Part shown: piece by piece, positions 6,665 to 11,292 of the stretch | Position numbering within the stretch: position 1 is the first letter of the stretch | How the letters are laid out: each line of letters begins with the position of its first letter | Source: Caldifarciminota bacterium UBA3073 | GTDB taxonomy: Bacteria; Hydrothermota; UBA3073 | Direction: 5' to 3' | Assembly: GCA_002366725.1 (NCBI GenBank) | Contig: DFBT01000078.1 | Coordinates: 1 to 11,292 of the forward strand | DNA: 11,292 nt | Notes under the pieces: generated by a model | Databases searched by the model: none | What the model was told of the DNA's origin: nothing | The model's input: the letters and a program-made list of their open reading frames with translations, nothing else | Made by a program: the position numbers and the translations under genes

Positions 6665-6678
6665 TGGGGTGAAGATAG

Positions 6679-6710
6679 GGCTATCAGGCTATCGGGCTAT
6701 CACGCTATGA
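6679..6710. repeat. Degenerate 8-bp tandem array (GGCTATCN x4)
   Basis: Four consecutive 8-base units read GGCTATCA, GGCTATCG, GGCTATCA and CGCTATGA, starting 14 bases after the glyQ stop. A second array with the same unit length but different sequence lies at 10597-10628. Confidence 0.75.
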
Positions 6711-6770
6711 GACAGATTACAGATTTTAGATTGTAGCGCTTTGTCAAATAAGGTATGTTACATTTCTACT

Positions 6771-6874
6771 TGTCATTGCGAATGCGTACGGATGAAGCAA
6801 TCTGACCCCGTGGGTCATTCCGAGTGAAACGAGGAATCTCAATGGGATTGCTTCGTCAGTTCCCTCGCAATGAC
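6771..6874. repeat. REP-like nested palindromic intergenic repeat
   Basis: Outer arms GTCATTGCGA (6772-6781) and TCGCAATGAC (6865-6874) are exact complements. Inner arms GAAGCAATC (6794-6802) and GATTGCTTC (6846-6854) are also exact. The middle holds GTCATTCCGAGTGAAACGAG followed by GAATCTC (6814-6840), a separate sequence I recall as a common intergenic repeat type in many unrelated bacterial genomes. The whole looks like one REP-type unit nested in another. A long RNA hairpin would form if transcribed. Confidence 0.75.
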
Positions 6875-6998
6875 GCTTGTGGTTCAGAGAAGAAAGCATA
6901 CTCACCTTAGCTAATATGGCAGTAGTTATGAGGTAATGGGTTACTTTCAATGGCCTAATTACCTAATCACTATATTTTAATCTGCGTCCTAAAAATAT

Positions 6999-9032
6999 AT
7001 GACTAAGGATTTTTTACTCGAAATAGGTACGGAGGAAATCCCCGCATCATATCTCGAGCCCGGGCTTAACAGCCTTGAGGAGTTGCTTACCGGCTGTTTG
7101 AGAGATAGCCTAATACATTTCGGCAACACGAAAAAATTCTATACCCCAAGAAGACTCGCTATCCTAATAAGAGATGTTTCCTTATACGGGGAAGATATAG
7201 TGACTGTAATCACGGGTCCACCGAAAGAGATTGCCTTCGAGGATGATAAACCGACTTCACAACTCGTCGGATTTGTAAGGGCGCACGGTGTATCGCCCGA
7301 GAAGGTGAAGATAATAAAGAAAGGAAAGAAGGAGGTTATCGGAATAGAGAAGAGAGAAAAGGGATGTGATGCATTAGATATACTCAGGGATTCTATCCCT
7401 TCAATTTTAGGGGGAATTGAGTTTCCGCGAACTATGAGGTGGGAATCCTCTGGTGTGAGGTTTGCCCGTCCCATCAGGTGGATTGTGTGTCTGTTCGGCA
7501 AAAAAATGGTGAAGTTTCAACTTGCGGGTGTGGTCTCGGGCAGAAGATCGTGTATGCTCAGGGGGGAGAAGAATACGACGATCGACGAACCATCAAATTA
7601 CGGGAAACTTCTACAAGAGAATCTTATAATTGCCGACCCATTGAAGAGAAAAGAGAAGATAGAGTCACAAATTAAAAAAATAGCAGAAGAAAAGGATGTA
7701 GAACCCATTGGGGATGATGAGCTTCTTCTGGAAGTTACGAATATGGTGGAATCGCCACTTGCCGTTATCGGGGAATTTGATAAATCCTATCTATCCCTGC
7801 CGGACGATGTGTTAAGGGCTGCACTCAAAGGGCACCAGAGATATTTCTGGACAGAGCGCTCGGGAGAGGGGACAAACTATTTCATCTCTGTGGCTAACAA
7901 TCCACACGGTGATGTAGATGCAATAAGAAAGGGTAACGAAAAGGTACTTCAAGCGAGGTTAGAAGATGCGGAATTTTATCTGAGGGAAGATATGAAAGTC
8001 CCACTCCACAAGAGGGTGGAGGATCTGAAGGAGATGATATATGATAGAAAACTTGGAAGTCTCTACGATAAGACCAAAAGACTCGTCGAACTCTCTTCTT
8101 TCTTGTGCAAATGGGTGGAAGGAGTGGATATAACCTCCTTGAGGCGCGCCGCTCTTCTCTCAAAGACAGACCTCACAACCAATATGATAAAGGATGGTAA
8201 GGAGTTCACAAAACTTGAGGGAATTATAGGAGCAGAATATGCACAAAGACAGGGAGAGGATAAAAAGGTGGTAGATGCGATTGGGGAACATTATCTTCCG
8301 AGATTTGCCAACGATGAACTTCCCGAGACGAAAGAGGGCAGGGTTCTTGCCATCGCCGATAAGGTAGATACACTTGTTGGTGGATACATGGTCTCCGGTA
8401 TTCCCACATCTTCGAAGGACCCGAGGGGTATGAAAAGAGATGCCAATGGCATTGTGCGAGTCCTCCTGGAGAGGTCCCTATCCATCCCACTTGAGGCGAT
8501 GATCCGAAAATCCTTCTCTCTTTATGGTAAGGAGTACTCTGCTCAGGTGCTTGATTTTATTATTCAGAGGTGCAGACAATATCTTCTTGATAGGGGAATT
8601 TCATATAATGTAGTTATGAGTATATCACCGAGAGAGGATATTCTTACGATGAAGATGATAGCAGACTCCATTGTGGACGCGGGTGATATTCAGGATATTG
8701 TAATGGTAACAAAGAGGATGAACAACATATTGAAGGGGGTAAAGGTAGGGGAAGGAGTGGTGGAGGAGTATCTTAAGGAACCCGAGGAGAAAAAGTTGTT
8801 TTCCGAGGCGAGAGTGACGGGAAAAAATTTGGAGAGATGTATCCGGGAGAAGAAATTTAAAGATGCGATTTTTTTACTGCGAGCCCTCGTGCCGCATATA
8901 AATAAGTTGTTTGACAAGATTCTCATTATGGCTCGCGACCAAAAGATAAAGAACAACAGGCTCGCCCTCTTGAGTTATGTCCACTCCCTTTTCCAGGAGA
9001 TCGCCGACTTCAAAAGTTATGGGATTAAATAG
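6999..9032 (+). CDS. glyS: Glycyl-tRNA synthetase beta subunit
   Basis: A 677-residue protein, close to the family's usual length of about 690. It binds and positions tRNA-Gly for the GlyQ catalytic subunit in the alpha2beta2 enzyme. The N-terminus FLLEIGTEEIPASYL (5-19) is diagnostic. Further landmarks are ARPIRWIVCLFG, DDVLRAALKGHQRYFW, FISVANNP followed by GNEKVLQARLEDAEFYLREDMKVP, and an HD-like region near residues 385-440 (LLSKTDLTTNMIKDGKEF, IIGAEYAQ, IADKVDTLVGGY). The C-terminus carries a DALR-type anticodon-binding helical domain. Two usually well kept segments look divergent: SGRRSCMLRGE where a GHRF motif is common, and DPRGMKRDANGIVRVL where ALRRxxLGIIRIL is usual. There is no Shine-Dalgarno sequence before the ATG; TCTGCGTCCTAAA from a dispersed repeat occupies that place. 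The TAG stop lies inside the terminal inverted repeat of the next element. Confidence 0.97.
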   Translation: MTKDFLLEIGTEEIPASYLEPGLNSLEELLTGCLRDSLIHFGNTKKFYTPRRLAILIRDVSLYGEDIVTVITGPPKEIAFEDDKPTSQLVGFVRAHGVSPEKVKIIKKGKKEVIGIEKREKGCDALDILRDSIPSILGGIEFPRTMRWESSGVRFARPIRWIVCLFGKKMVKFQLAGVVSGRRSCMLRGEKNTTIDEPSNYGKLLQENLIIADPLKRKEKIESQIKKIAEEKDVEPIGDDELLLEVTNMVESPLAVIGEFDKSYLSLPDDVLRAALKGHQRYFWTERSGEGTNYFISVANNPHGDVDAIRKGNEKVLQARLEDAEFYLREDMKVPLHKRVEDLKEMIYDRKLGSLYDKTKRLVELSSFLCKWVEGVDITSLRRAALLSKTDLTTNMIKDGKEFTKLEGIIGAEYAQRQGEDKKVVDAIGEHYLPRFANDELPETKEGRVLAIADKVDTLVGGYMVSGIPTSSKDPRGMKRDANGIVRVLLERSLSIPLEAMIRKSFSLYGKEYSAQVLDFIIQRCRQYLLDRGISYNVVMSISPREDILTMKMIADSIVDAGDIQDIVMVTKRMNNILKGVKVGEGVVEEYLKEPEEKKLFSEARVTGKNLERCIREKKFKDAIFLLRALVPHINKLFDKILIMARDQKIKNNRLALLSYVHSLFQEIADFKSYGIK

Positions 9033-9279
9033 GACGCAGATGAACGCAGATTTACCCCGTTAAATAGAGTCGCCTTATAGTAATATCTCGGTATTTATTC
9101 TAAATTATTTAACGGGGTGAACAGGATAAAGAGTTAAAGTATGTGGAATTTTAAGCAATTAAAATTTTGATACTGTTTATTAGATAGGTAAGAGATAACT
9201 ACTCTAATGATCCAAGTTTTTCAGTGTTAGATTCGTATTTTTGAATTATCTGTGTTAATCTGCGTTTATCTGCGTCCTA
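9030..9279. repeat. MITE-like element with 25-bp terminal inverted repeats
   Basis: The left end (9030-9054, TAGGACGCAGATGAACGCAG...) and the reverse complement of the right end (9255-9279) agree at 23 of 25 bases. Inside lies a perfect 13-bp inverted repeat, ACCCCGTTAAATA (9054-9066) with TATTTAACGGGGT (9106-9118). The element is 250 bp, has no open frame of note and fills almost the whole glyS-apgM gap. Its left terminus includes the glyS stop codon. The terminal repeats show a 10-bp inner period (GACGCAGAT, GAACGCAGAT). No target-site duplication is evident, so transposition is only one explanation. Confidence 0.65.
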
Positions 9280-9298
9280 AATAAACCAAGGAGAATTT

Positions 9299-10489
9299 AT
9301 GGAGCTGATTGATAAACTTGCACTGAAAAACGGGAGGAAACTTCTTCTGTTTGTCATTGACGGACTTGGTGGGGCACCGCGTGATGGGAAAACAGAACTT
9401 GAAAACGCAAACACCCCCAATCTCAATGCACTCGCCAAAAAATCAATACTCGGCTTGACCGACCCCGTCTCCACCGGGATAACCCCCGGCTCGGGGCCTG
9501 CTCATCTCTCCCTCTTTGGGTACGACCCCATTAAATACGAGATAGGGAGAGGTGTGTTGGAGGCACTCGGAGTCGGCATGGAACTCACAGAGAGGGATAT
9601 CGCAGTGAGGGGAAACTTTGCGACGATGGACGAGAAGGGAATTATTGTGGATAGGAGGGCAGGTAGGATTCCATCGGAGAAGAACAAGAAAATCTGCGAC
9701 ATCCTGCGAGAGCATATTGAGAAGATCGAAGATGTAGATATCATTATACATCCCGGAAAGGAACACAGATTTGTAGTTCTATTCAGGGGTGATGGACTTT
9801 ATCCAAATGTGCTCGAAACCGACCCGCAGGAGGAGGGGAATCCACCAATAGAATGCAAGGCAATAACGGAAGATTCTGAGAAGACTGCAAGGATAGTAAG
9901 GGAATTTATAAAGAGGGCGAAGGAAGTACTTTCACTCCCCGCAAATATGGTTTTGCTTCGGGGTTTTGCAAAATACCCCTGCCTTTCCACCATGGGTGAG
10001 AGGTTCAAACTCTCTCCCGCCTGTATTGCCACTTATCCGATGTATAAGGGACTTGCAAAGCTGGTGGGTATGGAGGTATTGAAAACGGGAGATACCATAT
10101 ATGATGAGGCGGAGACATTGAAACGAAACTGGAATAATTTTGATTTTTTTTATTTTCATGTAAAGAAGACAGATTCTCTCGGCGAAGACGGAAATTTTGA
10201 TGGAAAGGTAAAATTAATAGAGAAAGTTGACGGCATAATACCGGAGGTACTCTCTCTTTCGCCGGATGTCATGGTGGTTACCGGTGACCACTCCACCCCA
10301 GCGGTTCTCAAAGCGCATTCCTGGCATCCAAATCCCTTTTTGCTTTTCTCGGAATTTGTCATACCCGACGGTATAGAGAGCTTTACAGAGAGAGATTGTG
10401 CGGGGGGAGGACTCGGGAGATTTCCGTCGCTCGATGTAATTCCCCTGATGCTCGCATACGGACTGAAGCTCAAAAAATACGGGGCATAA
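9299..10489 (+). CDS. apgM: 2,3-bisphosphoglycerate-independent phosphoglycerate mutase, archaeal type
   Basis: A 396-residue cytoplasmic enzyme of the alkaline phosphatase superfamily. It interconverts 3-phosphoglycerate and 2-phosphoglycerate in glycolysis and gluconeogenesis through a phosphoserine intermediate with divalent metals. Visible motifs are FVIDGLGG with metal-ligand Asp21, NANTPNLNALAKKS (37-49), TPGSGPAHLSLFGYDP (62-77) with Ser65 the likely nucleophile, the IGRG segment (82-85), FFYFHVKKTDSLGEDG (283-298), MVVTGDHSTP (325-334) and HSWHPNP (340-346), the last three supplying metal ligands. The length fits the archaeal-type family (COG3635), which also occurs in many bacteria, and not the longer bacterial gpmI form. 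AAGGAGAA stands about seven bases before the ATG as a good ribosome-binding site. It follows the repeat element after glyS and may be transcribed with that operon. Confidence 0.93.
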   Translation: MELIDKLALKNGRKLLLFVIDGLGGAPRDGKTELENANTPNLNALAKKSILGLTDPVSTGITPGSGPAHLSLFGYDPIKYEIGRGVLEALGVGMELTERDIAVRGNFATMDEKGIIVDRRAGRIPSEKNKKICDILREHIEKIEDVDIIIHPGKEHRFVVLFRGDGLYPNVLETDPQEEGNPPIECKAITEDSEKTARIVREFIKRAKEVLSLPANMVLLRGFAKYPCLSTMGERFKLSPACIATYPMYKGLAKLVGMEVLKTGDTIYDEAETLKRNWNNFDFFYFHVKKTDSLGEDGNFDGKVKLIEKVDGIIPEVLSLSPDVMVVTGDHSTPAVLKAHSWHPNPFLLFSEFVIPDGIESFTERDCAGGGLGRFPSLDVIPLMLAYGLKLKKYGA

Positions 10490-10666
10490 CCACTTATAGG
10501 CAAGTATTTAATTCGTACCAAAAAAAAGAATTAGATATGAACAGAAGTAGTAATTAAGTTATCAGGCAATTATGTCATTCGCTTTCAGCCCTTTAATGAC
10601 CCAATAACCCAATGACCCAATAGCGCGATGACTTAGCATATCTGCGTTTGAGAAGATGGAGGTGTC
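10490..10666. other. Spacer between apgM and the nitroreductase gene
   Basis: This 177-bp gap holds an A-run flanked by TAATTC/GAATTA (10509-10533), an 8-bp tandem array (10597-10628), ATCTGCGTTTGAG (10640-10652), which resembles the inner part of the element after glyS, and GGAGG at 10658-10662. No gene or clear promoter is seen. Confidence 0.5.
10597..10628. repeat. Degenerate 8-bp tandem array (TGACCCAA x4)
   Basis: Four consecutive 8-base units read TGACCCAA, TAACCCAA, TGACCCAA and TAGCGCGA, followed by TGAC, which begins another unit. The period matches the array after glyQ, and the style matches CCTAATTA/CCTAATCA before glyS. Confidence 0.75.
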
Positions 10667-11179
10667 GTGACTGTCAAAGATGCCATAAGGGGTAGATGTA
10701 GTGTCCGCTCTTATCTTGATAAACCCGTTGAGGAGGAGAAACTCACACTCATACTTGAGGCAGCAAGACTTGCTCCATCTGCGAAGAACGAGCAGAACTG
10801 GAAGTTTATTGTTGTCAGGGATAAAAAAACGAGGGAGAGACTGGCGGAGGCTGCCGCCAATCAGGAATTTATCGCAGAGGCACCGGTTGTTATCGTCGCG
10901 GTATCCACAGAGCCCTCTCACATTATGAGATGCGGAGTGCCAGCCTACGCAGTTGATGTTGCAATTGCCGTTGACCATATGACTCTACAGGCGGTGGAAC
11001 TCGGACTCGGGACCTGCTGGATAGGGGCATTCTATCAGAGCAAGATAAAGGAGATACTCGAGATACCGGATAGATGTAAGGTGGTGGCACTTCTTCCCCT
11101 TGGATACCCCGCCTGTTCGTGTGTGGAAAAATACAGGAATAGTCTGAAAGAGAGCGTTACATATGAAAAATTTTCCTGA
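10667..11179 (+). CDS. Nitroreductase-family FMN-dependent oxidoreductase
   Basis: A 170-residue protein of the compact nitroreductase family: FMN-binding, NAD(P)H-dependent, usually a homodimer. Seen are the N-terminal helix and flavin-phosphate region RGRCSVRSYLDKPV (8-21), LAPSAKNEQNWKFIVV (35-50), in which the family binds the flavin, the AYAVDVAIAVDHMTLQAVELGLGTCWIGAF stretch (94-122) that makes the long helix and the FMN-contacting loop, and a C-terminal tail suited to dimer exchange. It starts with GTG at 10667; GGAGG at 10658-10662 lies four bases upstream and the frame has no better start. Family members act on nitroaromatics, quinones, flavins or cofactor precursors, and the substrate cannot be told from sequence. 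It is co-directional with apgM across 177 bp, and no functional link is evident. Confidence 0.9.
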   Translation: MTVKDAIRGRCSVRSYLDKPVEEEKLTLILEAARLAPSAKNEQNWKFIVVRDKKTRERLAEAAANQEFIAEAPVVIVAVSTEPSHIMRCGVPAYAVDVAIAVDHMTLQAVELGLGTCWIGAFYQSKIKEILEIPDRCKVVALLPLGYPACSCVEKYRNSLKESVTYEKFS

Positions 11180-11292
11180 AAGGTTCTTACCAGAGAAGTC
11201 TTAATTACCTTAATGGGCAGGAAGTAGTGTACACTGTTAAAGTAGTTATTACTGATGGAAAACATAAGAAAATATGGTTCTCATCCAATTCA
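11180..11292. other. Right-edge sequence, no firm gene
   Basis: A 10-bp palindrome, AGTGTACACT, is at 11226-11235. A plus-strand frame stays open from just after an in-frame TGA near 11163 to the window end and reads plausibly as protein (for example VVYTVKVVITDGKHKKIW), but it has no standard start codon near its beginning. A second open frame, MENIRKYGSHPI, starts at 11254 without a ribosome-binding site. Either could be the beginning of a gene beyond the edge. Neither can be supported from what is visible. Confidence 0.3.

Larger units (their letters stand above)
6665..6998. other. Repeat-filled spacer between glyQ and glyS
   Basis: No gene is supported. From left to right it holds four 8-bp tandem units (6679-6710), AGATTTTAGATTGTAG (6721-6736) shared with the gap before glyQ, a REP-like nested palindrome (6771-6874), a short CCTAATTA/CCTAATCA 8-bp repeat (6954-6969) and TTAATCTGCGTCCTAAA (6978-6994) immediately before glyS. 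A minus-strand frame across the palindrome is a by-product of the repeat. Confidence 0.7.

Noticed and set aside
6679..6710. CRISPR array
   Set aside because: The units are 8 bp and contiguous with no spacers, and no cas gene is present.
6744..6950. Minus-strand 68-codon frame between glyQ and glyS
   Set aside because: It is the translation of the REP-like palindrome. It has no ribosome-binding site or recognisable domain and is a known style of false ORF over such repeats.
7139..7501. Minus-strand 120-codon frame inside glyS
   Set aside because: It is antisense to conserved GlyS sequence and is a shadow of its codon pattern.
9054..9118. Rho-independent terminator after glyS
   Set aside because: The 13-bp stem has a 39-base loop and no T-tract behind it, so it fits a repeat element better than a terminator.
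10156..10978. Minus-strand frames of 121 and 138 codons over apgM and the nitroreductase
   Set aside because: Both lie antisense to clearly conserved enzymes and lack start signals or domains.

Overview
The window most likely comes from an uncultivated, diderm, free-living bacterium. Two-subunit glycyl-tRNA synthetase (glyQ, glyS) marks a bacterium. Lipobox-bearing secreted proteins suggest an outer membrane. The archaeal-type phosphoglycerate mutase, the heavy use of AGA/AGG arginine codons and the intergenic spacers packed with short repeats recall candidate phyla of the FCB/WOR-3 kind. The taxonomic guess is from general familiarity and is not proven by the sequence.

Left half (1-4900, minus strand): one tightly spaced operon for the cell envelope. 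A perfect-consensus sigma70-type promoter (TTGACA, 17-base spacer, TATAAT; 4859-4887) leads into a roughly 290-nt leader with four consecutive hairpins. It then reads two paralogous lipoproteins built as seven-fold WD/BNR-like beta-propellers (starts 4563 and 3378). Eleven bases after the second comes a large secreted protein that runs off the left edge (start 2212). That third protein has an N-terminal zinc-dependent phospholipase C-like fold and a fibronectin type III domain at the point where the window ends. All three are inferred to be exported.

Centre (4900-5260): an AT-rich divergent promoter region with a 12-bp palindrome. It also holds a second perfect-consensus promoter on the plus strand (5095-5123).

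Right half (5261-11179, plus strand): five co-directional genes. They are a 75-residue DUF2007-type protein, glyQ, glyS, a 2,3-bisphosphoglycerate-independent phosphoglycerate mutase of the archaeal type (apgM), and a small nitroreductase-family flavoprotein. GlyQ and GlyS form one enzyme (alpha2beta2). The others are housekeeping or metabolic neighbours with no evident direct link.

The gaps between the right-hand genes (177-334 bp) are unusually rich in repeats. They hold a MITE-like element with a 25-bp terminal inverted repeat, a second copy of its inner stem, 8-bp and 9-bp tandem arrays, a REP-like nested palindrome and a GC-rich hairpin. Outward-facing copies of one motif (GGACGCAGA / TCTGCGTCC) sit at the gap edges. 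These spacers and the structured leader of the lipoprotein operon are the least explained parts of the window.
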